A stretch of 64,000 nt of DNA from Xanthoparmelia taractica (GCA_033085395.1 JANQBS010000082.1:62001-126000), one strand, 5' to 3'. Positions 44,967 to 56,828 are shown, counted from the stretch's first letter. Numbers and translations are program-made. Notes: generated by a model from the sequence alone, not told the origin.

Positions 44967-45481
44967 TCAAGTAGCCAACCCTTCCTCCTGGCTATCAAGC
45001 TCTCCATTAATACCATCCTCTCCCTCGTCCTCACCCTTAGGCTCAACCTTGACCTTCTTGTTAGGACTCTCCTCCTCGTCATCCTCAATCGGGCTAACGG
45101 TAGCAGCGCGAGCGGCGACCTTAGGCTTACGAACACGCTTCTTCTTCTCAGTCGGAGTCGTGGCCCCATCGTCAGCATTCTTGCGTACACGCTTTTTGCT
45201 CGGGGTGATGTCCGCGCCTCCGGTCATCGCGACGCCGGCGGAGGCCTTCATCATCTCGCTGTACATCTTGGCGGCGGACTGGGTGGTGCGACCGGCGGGG
45301 ACGGCGACGTCGGCCCACTTGACTTTTGCGCCGGAGGCTTTGATGACGGAGACGAGGAGGGCGATCTGGAGGGTTGTCAGTAGAGTTGAGATATAAAGGA
45401 TGAGGAGAAGGGAGTTGAGACCTTTTCGGTGTCGGCCCATTTGGAAGCGGGCACGGGAGCGGCGGCGGTTTCAGAGGCCAT
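44967..45481 (-). CDS. small nuclear protein with Myb/SANT-like helix region
   Basis: Exons 45481-45422 and 45365-44967 (56-bp intron with CTGAC branch point) give 152 residues. After MASETAAAPVPASKWADTEK the second exon starts IALLVSVIKASGAKVKWADV and AVPAGRTTQSAAKMYSEMMK, a pattern seen in small fungal proteins with a degenerate Myb/SANT-like three-helix fold. The remainder is a basic segment with KKRVRK repeats (nuclear-localisation-like) and an acidic tail (EDDEEESPNKKVKVEPKGED). It probably acts in the nucleus and contacts DNA or chromatin; a specific role cannot be given. Confidence 0.75.
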
Positions 45482-46218
45482 TTTGGTTGCTGCAAGGGGG
45501 TTTAACTCGCTGATGTTGTTGCTGGTAGGAAGATGATATGATAAAAGACTTACAGTTCGTTTGGGAATTGGTAGGTATTTGTTGATATGAAATGAACGTG
45601 GATGGAGAAGAATGGTTGGTGATCTGCGGGTAGTGAGCCCCAAGATGTGCTGGTTTGAGGGAAAGCAGAAACTCACTTGGACCTGAAAGTTCAAGATTGT
45701 TCAAGTCGCTAGTAAATTTGATGGGGCTGCAAGAATGTGTCAGCTATCAATGCTGGCATGGACATGCTCCTTGGGCAGATTCTTTGGAAGAGTACCTACA
45801 AGAAGTGTGATGGTGTGGAAGTTGGTAGTGGATGATTGAGGTCTAGATTTGAAGAAAGGTATCGAGCTGATGAGCGGTTAAAGTGAACTTTGCATCACTT
45901 TCCAACCTCAGGACCCTTAAGGGAGGCACAGCGCTAAATCGATGACTGTCATTTGCTTACTCGGGCATTGCACCTCGTAAGGTCTACGTCTTGTCGGAAT
46001 GAGAAGGGCTGTGGTGTTTGGCAGAGCAGCTCAGAATGTATAGAGGTCTATAACCACCCGTGTCATAGCCTCTTACTTCCAGAGACCCAAAATGAAATTT
46101 TGAGCTTCCTCTTCCACCCAATTCCTATCTTCAGCGATGACGTTGTCAAACTCAGTCAGCCAAAATCATGGGCTTGAGCCAGGTGTTTGTTTCATCAGAT
46201 TCAGAGCATGTCTGGCTT
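45482..46218. other. intergenic region
   Basis: Upstream region of the Myb-like gene and 3' side of IST1; 5' UTR introns are likely but no coding signal is seen. Confidence 0.4.
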
Positions 46219-47233
46219 TCATTTCTTCAATGCGGCAAATCGCTTTGCTAATTCGTCGACATCTGGTATCTTGCCCCCAACTATGTCCTTTTTTGCTCCA
46301 GAATCTTCGCTTCTCGTAGTGCTTTGCGCATCTGTGCCAGGTGTCTGCCTCTTCAACCCGCTCATCTTCGCTCCAGGCTTCAACTGTGGCGGACCAGGTA
46401 GTCTAACTCGTGGGTTGAGATTATCCGTGCTAGGACTTGGAGGTGCTACGCTGACCGGCGACCTCGGACCAAGATCTCGTGGTGGCGTAGCTTTGCTCAA
46501 CTCATCCGTTGTTAATGGCTCTTCCAGAGTCTTCACTGCCACACCACCCGAGGGTGTGTCATCGTCCTCATCGTCTTGGAACTGAGGCGACTCTTCTTTC
46601 CTCGGCCAATTCACACCATAAGTCCTAGCAATCTCCTTCAGATACAATGTTACCAGCTCTGGATCCGGAGGCTCGACTCTTAATTTTTTGAGCACTCTGT
46701 CCGCAACCTTGCCATCTGAGTTCTCCACAGCCTCCAACGCAAAGTCCTTGCCATACTTCTCCACCAATAGTGCCCTAGCTTGCTGTAGCTCTTTGACATC
46801 TGTTCGAGGAGCAGCGTAGATGATGGACTTGATCGCCTCTTCCAGCCCGGGATCGCACTCTTTAGCTTCTAACAATCCTGTCCTGGCCAAAAGGAGCTCG
46901 CAGTACAACTCAAGGACTTCTAGCAGTTCGGTGGTGATATCGGACCGTATGATGTTCTCGACACGGATGCGTGCTGATTCCTCTTTGCCTTGCTGGTTTG
47001 GCCTGCGCATTAGCCTGACCCCAACAAATGAGGTGTACCGATATGTACTTCAAGCAATACAGCCATTGCCCTTCTTTGCTGCTTTGCTATAGCTGTGTCC
47101 TTCTGCTGTACCATGCGTAGCCTGCTAATGGATAGCTTGAGCTGGACCTTGATCTTCCCCTTGGGATGGTCAGCATGGGCAATACTGATCAGTAGACTGG
47201 GAGACCTACGACCATCGCCGAAGAGGGAGCCAT
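46219..47233 (-). CDS. IST1: ESCRT-III-associated regulator Ist1
   Basis: Exons 47233-47213, 47159-47049 and 46992-46219 give 301 residues. Splicing gives MAPSSAM|GKIKVQLKLSI, SRLRMVQQKDTAIAKQQRRA, MAVLLE|QGKEESARIRVENII and TTELLEVLELYCELLLARTG, the Ist1 N-terminal helical hairpin that resembles CHMP/ESCRT-III proteins. The C-terminal half is Pro-rich and disordered and ends in the helix PDVDELAKRFAALKK, fitting a MIT-interacting motif that binds Vps4. Ist1 regulates Vps4 and ESCRT-III disassembly at endosomes. The first coding exon is just 21 nt; a different first exon cannot be excluded. Confidence 0.92.
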
Positions 47234-47956
47234 GTTGGAACTTTAGAAGAGCTGTTCCCGAATGCTTCTGGAGATGTCAAAGCACAAGTACTTTCGAAGC
47301 ATGCAGGCGCACGTTAAAGCGGAGCGGGCACATGATAGGCGGGATAAGCGAGGCAAGCGCCAGCCGCGTTGCTTCTTTTGCAGCCAAGGTATTGAGGAAA
47401 TACATGGCACCATTCAAAGATCAATCAACATACGCTCTGCCAATAATGGCGGACGTTCACGGCCTGCTGAGTTATTTCTCGGCGACTATTGTCGTGTGAA
47501 GGAGGTCTGATCTAAAAGCTGATTAGTATATGTCCAAAGTGTTTGATCCGGAAGCATCCAATATCACGTGCATTGTTGATGCCGCCAGGGTGGGGTGTGA
47601 CGGTGTGATGAATGTAACGTGATTAAGAAGTAGCCTACTCATGCTTCATGGATCATGGATCCTTGAATCAACTGATCTAACGGGCGACCCGAGCGGCAAC
47701 AGCCCTTAGAGCTCTTTCTCGTACAGGGGTAAGTATAACACATACCTAAAACAGGTTTCTCTTCTACTTGTAACATCATGTCTCCTTACGAGATAGCAAT
47801 TTCATTCTTCTTAAAGTCTATTCAGTCCCAGCAATCAATTGAGACAAGTTTTGCAATACACCTTCAGTTGGTTGCTTCCCAGTCCAGTCGGAGTGTGAAG
47901 CCACTGCATCCGCTGCACAGGCTTTGCATCAAACACCAAATTCAATTTAAAACAAG
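47234..47956. other. divergent intergenic region
   Basis: Between IST1 (minus) and the F-box gene (plus). Short frames at 47262-47510 are not supported. Confidence 0.4.
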
Positions 47957-49282
47957 ATGTCTACTTTGGACTATACCAGGCACTACTCGGGAGATGGACC
48001 TCAGTGCCTCCCACTTCCTCGAGAGACTCTAGTGCAAGTCATTAGCCTTCTCGACAAAGCGTGCGATAGAAGAAATGCCAGATTGGTATGCAGGGGCTTC
48101 GCAGAAGCTGGCTTACCATCGCTTACATATACGGTCAATTTCTCTGTTGCCGGAGGCCTTCTTGACAGGACCCAGGCGATTGCCGAGCACCCAGTTGTCG
48201 CTAAGTACATAACCCACATGGTCTGCAGTGGCACGCAACTACTTAGGGATGGCGTGAGTTATGAAAATTTCATAGCTTGGTATGGCCCTACGAGGCGTCA
48301 GACCGAGCCTTCCGTGCCGTTAACGGTCGTCTACGAACAATTCGTGTCAAGAAACGAGAAAGAGAAGAGAATCATTCATCGTGGCATGGACAAGGCCATA
48401 TTCTTTCTTGCTCTTCGAAGGTTCGTGAATCTCGAACGAATTACGTTCACGGATGTTCCACTGGTCGAAGAAAAACAGGATTTCACTCGTCCGCAGTGGC
48501 CAGGCGTTGCGAGTGCTGCAGACGTGTGGGAGCCCGCATCACCGTACGAGATGTTCGCCATGGGAATCAAATCGCTATGTACACAAGGCACCAACCTACA
48601 GCAGCTCAAGATTGTTGGCTCAAGCTATGCCGTACAGGACGTGATATTTTCTGATGCTTCCGAGGAGCGTTATGGCGACATGCTCCGCGTCTTTAGTAAC
48701 CTTCGCTATTACGAACTACGTGTGAATGTGCCAGATGTCTCTGTACCAGAAGACGCGCAACCGTTGACGTACGGCGAGCTCGGGGATCTTTTGACTCATG
48801 CAACATCTCTATTGACATTAAAGCTGGCGAGCTCCTATTGGCCTGAGCTACCGGACGAAGATGACTGCCCACCAATGTTAGACGTTGCAACTTTGCTTCA
48901 AGGTTTCACGTGGCGACATCTCAAGCATCTTTGCCTGCGTGGCTTCTTGATAATAGGCCACGAAGACCTGCTGGGCATCTTCGATCGTCACCGAGAAACA
49001 CTAGAGAGCGTCGAACTGATGGCGGTAAGGATCCTGCATCATCCTGACCCCCAGGATACCATTTGCGAAGCCTGGAAGTATCTTTTCGATGGATTGCAAC
49101 GTCGTGGAATCATTTTCCGGACCCTTATGTTGTCTGTTCTCCAGGACTGCTACAATTTGCAGGGCCACTTCACTCAGCCTGACAATCCTGCCTACCATGG
49201 CGATAAGATGCTGAAATACCTTAGACAAGGAGGCGTCAATCCATTGGAAGCTGCTCTTGCTGACCCCGACGATTTGGCCTAA
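47957..49282 (+). CDS. F-box-like protein with leucine-rich C-terminal region
   Basis: Single exon, 441 residues. Residues ~17-60 read LPLPRETLVQVISLLDKACD followed by RRNARLVCRGFAEAGLPSLT, the F-box pattern (LP-x-E-x-L-x-x-I, then LVC-x-F). The remainder is mixed helix/strand with leucine-rich segments (HATSLLTLKLASSYWPELP, WRHLKHLCLRGFLIIGHEDL, RETLESVELMAVRILHHPD), as in fungal F-box/LRR-like proteins that present substrates to SCF ubiquitin ligase. No membrane segment. Such genes are numerous in Pezizomycotina and the substrate is unknown. Confidence 0.8.
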   Translation: MSTLDYTRHYSGDGPQCLPLPRETLVQVISLLDKACDRRNARLVCRGFAEAGLPSLTYTVNFSVAGGLLDRTQAIAEHPVVAKYITHMVCSGTQLLRDGVSYENFIAWYGPTRRQTEPSVPLTVVYEQFVSRNEKEKRIIHRGMDKAIFFLALRRFVNLERITFTDVPLVEEKQDFTRPQWPGVASAADVWEPASPYEMFAMGIKSLCTQGTNLQQLKIVGSSYAVQDVIFSDASEERYGDMLRVFSNLRYYELRVNVPDVSVPEDAQPLTYGELGDLLTHATSLLTLKLASSYWPELPDEDDCPPMLDVATLLQGFTWRHLKHLCLRGFLIIGHEDLLGIFDRHRETLESVELMAVRILHHPDPQDTICEAWKYLFDGLQRRGIIFRTLMLSVLQDCYNLQGHFTQPDNPAYHGDKMLKYLRQGGVNPLEAALADPDDLA

Positions 49283-49820
49283 GATCATCATTATTGGAAA
49301 GCCGTCGGCGCAATTTATGACTAACGTTTTCTTTGAAAGTACACAAAACTATGCGCGAGTGTCACTACTGTACGGGAATCACAAAGCGTTGGACTTTGCT
49401 TGTTTGAGCAGCACCGTTATGACAATGAGGAACGACGAATGGTTCATGATTTATGAGAGGCTGTCCGACATGATCGACTCTGTGGCGCTGAATTGACTTC
49501 CCGAACATATGGTATGCGATCAGAACCATGTTATTGAACTTGAGTAGATCAATGTATTCCGTGCACTTTGAAAGTACCACCATGCAGTGACCAAATAAAG
49601 TTTTGCACTTGCATCTCTTGAACTTCCCAAGCTGCATACAGCGTCAACAATAAACATTCCCAGAATCCCCATCCCAACCAACCTTCTCACCCCAATGACA
49701 ACCCAAATACAAAACAAATAACAAACCCACCACCCTACACGCACCCAGTCCGCACCACCATTCCTCCCCTCCTCCACTCTTCCCCTCCTCACTCAATACT
49801 CCCAAATCGGAACCCCCAAT
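49283..49820. other. intergenic region
   Basis: 538 bp; C-rich just before 49820. No gene recognised. Confidence 0.4.
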
Positions 49821-50513
49821 ATGCCCTCCTCCCGCTCCCGCTCCCCCTCGCCCTCTTCCTCTGAAGACATAGCCACCGCAATGGGCTTCTCCTCCTTCGG
49901 CGCAAAACCCAACCCCCCAAAAAAGAAGCGCAAACTAGCCGACCAACCAAACACCGAGGGAAGCGGAACCAACAACACGCCCTTGGGCGTCCGGACGCGG
50001 ACGCCAGGCACGCAGCAGGAAGGGGTGCGAAGAGCGAAGCACAAACCCGCTGGGACGAGCATGGGGACGGAGACGGGAGGTGTGCGAGGCCAGGAGCAGA
50101 GATCGGAAGCTCAAGACGAGCGGACTGTATCTGATGGCTTGGGAATTCCGAACCCGGATCCGGACACCCTCGCCGCCGCGGCCCTTGATGAGACGGCCGG
50201 TATGCTGCTGGAGACGGGTCTGTTGCCGCAGTATTTGGACTGGGGTGATGGGGGTTATGCCGAGAGCAGTGGGCCGCGTGATGATGATGCTGAACGGAAG
50301 TGGAGAGGGCAGCAGGGCCCGAGTGGCGGGGGTGTGGGTGTGGGAGAGGAGATGAGGACGCAGGGGAAGAGGGGGGACGGGGAGTGGGATTGGCAGGCGT
50401 TGAGGAAGGGAGTGGTGGATGAGAGGGGAGACGTGGCGTTCTATGATGCGAGTTTTGTGGAGGATCCGTGGAGGGGGTTGGGGTTCAGGGGTGGGAGGGG
50501 AGAGGGGGGGTAG
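49821..50513 (+). CDS. low-complexity protein, unrecognised
   Basis: Single exon, 230 residues. It starts MPSSRSRSPSPSSSEDIATA, then MGFSSFGAKPNPPKKKRKLA, a basic nuclear-localisation-like stretch, and continues Gly/Arg/Thr-rich. The central piece TAGMLLETGLLPQYLDWGDG and the end (DVAFYDASFVEDPWRGL) look like short conserved linear motifs in a mostly disordered protein. A small nuclear protein is plausible. The minus strand also has a long open frame here, an effect of G/C-rich codons, and is rejected. Confidence 0.6.
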   Translation: MPSSRSRSPSPSSSEDIATAMGFSSFGAKPNPPKKKRKLADQPNTEGSGTNNTPLGVRTRTPGTQQEGVRRAKHKPAGTSMGTETGGVRGQEQRSEAQDERTVSDGLGIPNPDPDTLAAAALDETAGMLLETGLLPQYLDWGDGGYAESSGPRDDDAERKWRGQQGPSGGGVGVGEEMRTQGKRGDGEWDWQALRKGVVDERGDVAFYDASFVEDPWRGLGFRGGRGEGG

Positions 50514-50847
50514 ATTACGTGTATCTGCATGGTTTTCCGGGGTGGGGGAAGGGAGGAGATGTGCAGGCCCGGATACGAAACGGACTGCAATATCTACAGC
50601 TGGGAGTGGGGCAGGGCTTCTATTGGGTGGCGTTGTGATAAGATACCCGAACATGATGCGTTTTCACAACGGTTCCATGCTTCTTTGGGGCATGTGTAAG
50701 ACTTGTAGGGCGTAGCGGCATTCTGTGTGGAGACACTCAGGCCCAGAAAGGGGAGGAGGGCGTTCACCTTCAAGTATAGTCCCTCAGACTTTGAAGAAAA
50801 TAGGCCTCGATGAGCACAAGCGTGAACTAAAAAGACTGCATTGATCT
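50514..50847. other. intergenic region
   Basis: 334 bp, G-rich at its start; nothing recognised. Confidence 0.35.
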
Positions 50848-51288
50848 ATGAACAAGATCTCGCCCTCGCCGAGACGCTGCGCCCCCACTGCCGCTGCTCT
50901 TCCCCGGAATCATCCCAGATCACCGGGAGATCCGACGTGGGCGCCTTGCAGAAAGTATGCGTTCGAAGCCAGCAAATCACATTCTCACCTGTTACCAGGA
51001 GCAGAAAGACTAACAGCCGCGCGTCAGGGGTGCCTAGTAAACACTGCAGAACCGTTGAAAAAGCGGCAAGAGATCATGGGTGGTGCGGTAGTGCAAAATA
51101 CTAGCGAGCATATTTCAACGACATACCACCACTCTTCAGATACAAAGTCGCAAACCGCCCATGATGGAAGAAACAAAGCAACGTCGACGGATCGAAAAGA
51201 AACCACATCGCTTAATGCTCGGGTGATGGGTATCGCTGGCTGGCTCTGGCGTATTGTTTTGGATATTTTCGCTCCGTCTTGGTTTTGA
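50848..51288 (+). CDS. possible small protein, C-terminal hydrophobic helix
   Basis: Open frame of 146 codons from ATG 50848. The body is basic and low in complexity; the last ~20 residues (VMGIAGWLWRIVLDIFAPSW) form an amphipathic or membrane-inserting helix, as in tail-anchored proteins. No homologous family is recognised and there is no intron support, so this is a weak call. Confidence 0.3.
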   Translation: MNKISPSPRRCAPTAAALPRNHPRSPGDPTWAPCRKYAFEASKSHSHLLPGAERLTAARQGCLVNTAEPLKKRQEIMGGAVVQNTSEHISTTYHHSSDTKSQTAHDGRNKATSTDRKETTSLNARVMGIAGWLWRIVLDIFAPSWF

Positions 51289-51373
51289 GTGCGCTACGAC
51301 CGTGTCAGTTATCCGTTTGCAGCGAAATGATAGAGCCCTATCATTATCAACTTTTGGGGGGAGAGTTTTTGCC

Positions 51374-51928
51374 CTACTTTACGTGCTTCTGAGTCCATTC
51401 AAGGTCCTTCTTGACCTCCTTTGCGGCCTTCATGCCGTCTGCGAAGTTGGCACGAGAGTTCTTCAGCCGGCGCTGGGCAAGTGCTTGCAACTCGAGCAGC
51501 TCGCGATTCTTGGCGTTCAATTCGCCAGACCTACAGAGTCTCAGCAAATATATCTTATGAATTCCGCTCTTTGCGCCGGGACACAAGGCAAGCGTTGACC
51601 ACAGAATTACTCACGTCTGCGCCTGTCGTGCCAAACTCCTATCCAATGGCATAGGGCTTACAGTTGTGCTAAGCTTATCGTTGAGCAATTCGACGAGGTC
51701 AACGCCAGATGATCCACCATCGCCGCAATCACTGCCATTGCTGCCGGAGTCGGATGTCAAGGATGGCACAGCTGAGGTGTTGGCGCTGGAGCCGCGCTGT
51801 GGTGGCGAGACGGCGACACGACCGTATGGCGCTGGGTAGGCGACTGGGAGCTTGGAAGCTTGCTTTCCAGGCATGGCGACAGGCCGAGAGTAGGTAGGAG
51901 CTTGATAGCGGGTTTGTGTGACAGGCAT
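51374..51928 (-). CDS. KXD1: KxDL-domain protein (BLOC-1-type subunit)
   Basis: Exons 51928-51615 and 51530-51374 (84-bp intron) give 156 residues. The N-terminal half is Ser/Pro/Gly-rich. The second half reads VDLVELLNDKLSTTVSPMPL, DRSLARQAQT|SGELNAKNRE, LLELQALAQRRLKNSRANFA and DGMKAAKEVKKDLEWTQKHV. The K-x-D-L core (KKDLEW) after a helical repeat defines the KxDL family; yeast Kxd1 and human KXD1 belong to BLOC-1-like complexes that control endosome and lysosome positioning and maturation. In this assembly the gene stands beside core genes with no related partner. Confidence 0.85.
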
Positions 51929-53072
51929 CTTGGATACAGTTGGGTGGATTGATAAGCGAGGTTGATGATGGGAGGTAGATGTACAACAGTGATGATGTCT
52001 CGAGGTAGAGTGATGTAGTGAAGTACTTGTGTTATGCAGGGCCAAGCTTAGAAGTAAGCAAGGACAGGTGTGGGAAGCGAAGCCAAGAGCAAGTTTCTGC
52101 TATAGGTCTAGATTGAAATTGAGAGGGAAGGGTAGGCAAGATATAATCAAGAATAAGAAAGGAATTCAGGAAGACGGGGCCATGGCCTCCCTTTTATACC
52201 CATCTCGACTCCCTCCTCATCGGCCGATGCGGAGGCAAGCTGGTAGCCACTTTGATCCATAAGACTCGGACCCCGCTTCAAAAGAGTGCAAAAGACCATT
52301 TTCAAGTCTGACTAGGCTGTAAACCTTCTCCACAGATCCTGGCTCTGGCCTGTAAGATGATCCCGAGACCCTCCAAGGCGAGCAAATTCCGGAACCGGAT
52401 CCCTTGCTGCTTGAAAAGTATGAAAGGTCTGGCTTCTTCTAGGCGCGGCAATTGGTGCGATTGCCCCCAAAACCACGCTCCTTTAGCCGGCTTTTGCACC
52501 AGTGTGGGTTACGTACTGATAGCGTTGCATGTCTCGACTGTTGAAGGATGCTATGACCGCACAGCGTTGCAGGCGATCTGTGCACCATTTCGCTGCAATC
52601 GCTTGGTAAGGTCCGAGACGCTACTAGGTAGCTTTACGCAGGCCAGAGGTATATGAGCCGATTTTCTGAAAGGTCCAATGAGTGCAATGTCTGAGAATGC
52701 ATTGTCCCTTTGGACTCTGCCTATAATATTGGGTATCCGTACATCCATCCTCCGCCGAGGCCTCTGGTCATTGCGGCAGGTGGACACGAAATGATGTCTT
52801 GTACCTGCCTTGTACTTTGGACTGCTACCTCGTGACATTGTCATGTCAAGCATGTAACCGCAAGCTGCGCCCAATAATGCATAGTGTTGCTGCCTTCAGG
52901 CAGGCTATGGAGTGTCGTTGGCGCGGACCCTGCAGTTGCCCTGACGGAAATTCGATAGGGCTGAATGCCATCCATCCATGCACACACATCAATTATCTTG
53001 ACCGCTCACTCGATTTCTTACAATAATATCTGTAAATTGAGACTTGTCAAAAACTTTGCATTTATTGGTTGT
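51929..53072. other. intergenic region
   Basis: 1.1 kb between KXD1 5' end and SEC18 3' end. Only short frames; nothing recognised. Confidence 0.4.
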
Positions 53073-55564
53073 CTATGAATAGTCCATCTGAGCTTTAGCT
53101 CTAGCCATGGTCTGGGCAAAACGTCCCTCTCTGTCCCGATCTTGTTTTGCTGTCTCAATACCGAGCAAAATTTTCTTGATACCAACGCCTACAGAGTCGC
53201 TTCGCGTTATCTCGCGAAGCTCCTGGATCGCACGATCTGGATCTTCAAAGACGCCTGACTGCTTCATAATGAAGGAAAGTTCAGCGTGACCCATAACGTT
53301 CGGTACAGCGATGTCTGAATCAAAGGACGTGAACACGTCCAGCTGTTGTAGGACAGATCTTTCGCCTGTTGTAGCAAGGACTAGAAGCCTCCGACCCTTC
53401 GGTGGTTCTCTCTTAAGAAGAACCATAAGCGCTTGGAGTACGCCGTTACTGAACCGTGGACCAATCGGCACCCACTCGACAATGCGCTCGATGTTGTCAA
53501 TGAGGACCACACTCAGGGGGCTCTTGTAGGCATCATCAAAAATGCGACGCATATGCTCAATCTTCATTGACTCGTTAAACCCAATCATATTGTCTGGACT
53601 GCACATCTTGATCAGAGGATAGCCACTGTCTAGCGCGATCTTCGCAGCGAGTGCGGTCTTACCCGATCCAGGCGGGCCATACAGAATAGTTGAGAATAAG
53701 GGGGTACTCTCTGGCTCTTGGACCTGCTTGACAATGAGACTGGCCTCGTTCAAGATACCATCAATGGCTTCCGAGAAGCGAATAATACCACCACGGAGGC
53801 ACCGTTGCATTTCATCTTCTGAGACACCAAAAGCAGGCTTAACATCGTCAAACGCGTGCTCGAAATCGTCCCGATTGACAGTCATCTTGTCAACGTCGTC
53901 CGAGACGCCTGCTAGTGTGCCAACCTTCACATGCCGGTTCAGAGCGAAAGAAGTCGCACTTCGGACCAGACCACTGATTTCGGCACCGCTGAAGTTTTTG
54001 GTCAAACGCGCAAGCTCCTCAAGATTGACATCAGGGTCTAGATTACCACTTTCCCTCATCTTAGAGGTGTGGATCTTCAAAATTTGGACTCGGCCATATT
54101 CATCGGGCAGGGATATTTCCATATGCACCTCCAATCGGCCAGGTCGAAGCAGGGCATCATCGATCATATCCATTCGATTAGTCATTCCGATAAGCAGGAT
54201 ATTGTTGAGCTGGTCAACACCGTCAAGCTTTGAGAGAAGCTGGTTTACGACACTGTCCCCAACGCCTGTACCTCCGCCTGCACCACTACCTCTTTGCTTA
54301 CAAACCGCATCAAGCTCATCAAATATAATGATGTGCAAACCACTCTCATCTCCTTTCTCCTTGTACTCCTTTTCGGCATCTGCAAACAGCTTTCGAATGT
54401 TCTCTTCAGATTGGCCGACATATTTGTTGAGAACTTCCGGTCCATTGATAACTTTGGGCTCTCGGGCGTTTAGCATCTTGCCAATCCTCCGTGCAATCAG
54501 AGTTTTTCCTGTCCCTGGAGGACCAAATAGTAGTATGCCTTTGACATGCTGGATGCCCATTGACTCAATCAAGCCAGGTGGGAAGATCCGGGACGCAAAT
54601 GCTCTTCGGAAGATAGCGCTGAATTCTTTATCTAACCCACCGATTCCCATGTCTTCGAACTTGAAGTCGGGGGTAAAAATAGCATTCGCAGCAGGCCTTC
54701 GTTTCGAGGCCTTCAGATTCACCCTAGATTTGGCATCTTTGAAGAAATTCATTTGACTTTGGCGTGTCAGAATTCCGCGACTGCGAGGATCGGACATACT
54801 AGGCTCGGACCCAGCTGAGGTTTTATCCATGGAGAGGTCAACCAGTTGTATTGCTTTGACCACAATAAGAAGTGGAAGGCTCTTATAGTCCATAAGGACT
54901 CGTTGGCCTGGCGCAAGAACTTGGTTTTCGTAGTTCTACGCATAATCAGCCAGGCCAATACTCATCCTTCGTTATTCCATACCTTTGTAAAGTGTTGTTG
55001 TAATTCATCCTGATCATAAGGTGCCTCTGTCTCCTTTTTGCCTGCAAAACTGACTTCGACATCTAATGATCCAAGATAGCGAGGGCCACCCTCTTGAAAA
55101 GGGTCATATTTTCTGACGTACACTGTATCCTGGAGGCTGATTTGCGCCCAAGACCTCTGAAAATCCGACAGACTGATTTGTCCTTGGGGAAAGCCATCAA
55201 GCGTTCTTGCGGTACAGACATAGAGGTCATTGAGAATGAGATAGGAGTCCGAACTGACTTGGGATGGAGGGAAATCAAATGGCGAGACGGCGACTAGATT
55301 TCCGTATGTGAAACTTGGATTTGGGGACTTTGCTGGTTGTAGCTGCCATGTCTGGCCTCCCGGCCCTTGTCTCGACTGTCCTCGAGAGTATTCGTATTTC
55401 TCTGTTGGTGCGCCATCATAGTAGGGTCTCTGACTATTTGTTGGTGGACGTCCATGGGGATCGCCATATCGATCAGAGCTGCCTGGGGGTATTCGACTGT
55501 AAGGGCCTGAAGGCTGTTGGGAAGGAGGTTGACTTGGAGTTGGTCGAGGGTTGCGGCCGAACAT
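53073..55564 (-). CDS. SEC18: NSF/Sec18 AAA ATPase for SNARE disassembly
   Basis: Exons 55564-54983 and 54935-53073 (47-bp intron) give 814 residues; the junction reads FTK|NYENQVLAPGQRVLMDYK. Order: a Pro/Gln-rich start, the N domain (GNLVAVSPFDFPPSQVSSDS, LSDFQRSWAQISLQDTV), AAA domain D1 with Walker A GPPGTGKT near residue 332, Walker B IIIFDELDAVCKQRGSG and the arginine-finger region DDALLRPGRLEVHMEISLPD, then D2 with GPPGSGKT and VVLIDNIERIVEW. This hexameric ATPase, with alpha-SNAP (Sec17), takes apart cis-SNARE complexes after membrane fusion. D2 carries DN instead of DE in Walker B, normal for NSF, where D2 mainly holds the hexamer. The gene is divergent from DPH5. Confidence 0.96.
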
Positions 55565-55847
55565 GCTGGCTTATTCTGACGGACAAGATCTAAGTAGCAT
55601 TATTAAAGGGAGACTCTCACAAGCTTAAGTTTCTTATGGCTTGTGATGACAAGCTTCAAAAAACGTGTGTCTTCCACAAGAATGCCAGATGCTCGAACAA
55701 CAGGCTGCAGGCTGCGGTCTTGGCGCCAAGAAACGCCTGGGGTCAATGAAAAGACACGACTTCCTACTGCCCTTCCCTGTTTATCCTCGAGTGCGATACT
55801 GACATAAGCGCAAACGTCCATTTTGTCGGGCGCGGCGAAACGTCATC
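55565..55847. promoter_or_regulatory. bidirectional promoter of SEC18 and DPH5
   Basis: 283 bp between the two start codons. A minus-strand frame (55821-55603, 72 codons) is present but has no recognisable content and would overlap the SEC18 leader. Confidence 0.45.
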
Positions 55848-56828
55848 ATGTTGTACCTGATTGGGCTCGGACTGGCTGATGAGACCGATGTCACGGTCAA
55901 AGGCCTTGAGCTGATCAAAAGGGTGGAAAGAGTGTATCTCGAAGCATACACGAGCATCTTGCTAGTGGACACAGCGAAGCTGGTAGGCGATCTTTCCATT
56001 TCATACGGGATTAATGGGGCTGACCTGAAGCTATGCACAGTAGGAAGCCTACTATGGCCGTCCAATTATCGTAGCAGACCGGGAGATGGTTGAATCTGCA
56101 AGTGATGAGATACTATCAGGAGCCGATACCTCAGATGTCGCTTTCTTGGTTGTCGGAGATCCCTTTGGGTATGATGTCCACGCCACAGTATCAAAAATGT
56201 ACACCACAAGGCTCATCAATAACTACACAGAGCCACGACCCACACCGACCTCGTCCTCCGAGCCAGAGAACTCCAGATCCCGGTCCAAAGCGTCCACAAT
56301 GCTTCTATAATGTCCGCGATAGGAGCTACAGGACTTCAGCTTTACAATTTTGGTCAGACTGTCAGCATGGTTTTTTTTACAGACACCTGGAGACCTTCTT
56401 CATTCTACGATCGATTAAAAGAGAACCAGCAAATAGGACTGCATAGTCTTTTACTCCTTGACATTAAGATCAAAGAGCAATCGCTGGCTAACCTTGCCAG
56501 AGGCCGAAAGATCTACGAGCCGCCTCGGTTCATGACAGTCGCCCAATGCGCAATTCAAATGCTCGAGACGGAGGAAGAGCGGGGAGAAGGCGTATGTGGG
56601 CCCCAGAGTCTGGCTGTTGGTGTGGCTAGGGTTGGCGCCAGAGATCAGCAGGTCACTGCCGGCACGCTGAAGCAATTGAGCGGCATAGATCTTGGGGCTC
56701 CCCTGCATAGCTTGGTATTACTGGGAAAAAGGACACACTATCTGGAAAGGGACTTCATTCGAGATTATGCGGTCGAGCATGACGTATTTGATACTGTATG
56801 GCGCGAGTTATATGAAGGAAAGCAGTGA
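55848..56828 (+). CDS. DPH5: diphthine synthase (diphthamide pathway methyltransferase)
   Basis: Exons 55848-55982, 56044-56168 and 56231-56828 (introns 61 and 62 bp) give 285 residues. The protein reads MLYLIGLGLADETDVTVKGL, YLEAYTSILL, TAKL|EAYYGRPIIVADREMV, LVVGDPFG|ATTHTDLVLRA, IPVQSVHNASIMSAIGATGL, GQTVSMVFFTDTWRPSSFYD and ESHS-like LHSLLLLDIKIKEQS. The GLGL and GDPF-x2-T-T-H-T-D motifs are SAM-binding elements of the tetrapyrrole/diphthine methylase fold. Dph5 methylates the modified histidine of elongation factor 2 on the way to diphthamide; it is cytosolic. Length equals that of the yeast enzyme within error. Confidence 0.95.

Noticed and set aside
49935..50654. Minus-strand frame of 239 codons
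   Set aside because: Shadow of the G/C-rich low-complexity gene at 49821-50513; Pro/His/Arg-rich with no motif.
53728..54756. Plus-strand open frame of 342 codons opposite SEC18
   Set aside because: It lies antisense to clear AAA-ATPase motifs, is Ser/Arg/Pro-biased as antisense frames usually are, and shows no domain.
55603..55821. Minus-strand frame of 72 codons between SEC18 and DPH5
   Set aside because: Would sit in the shared promoter/leader; no recognisable content and no better start than chance.
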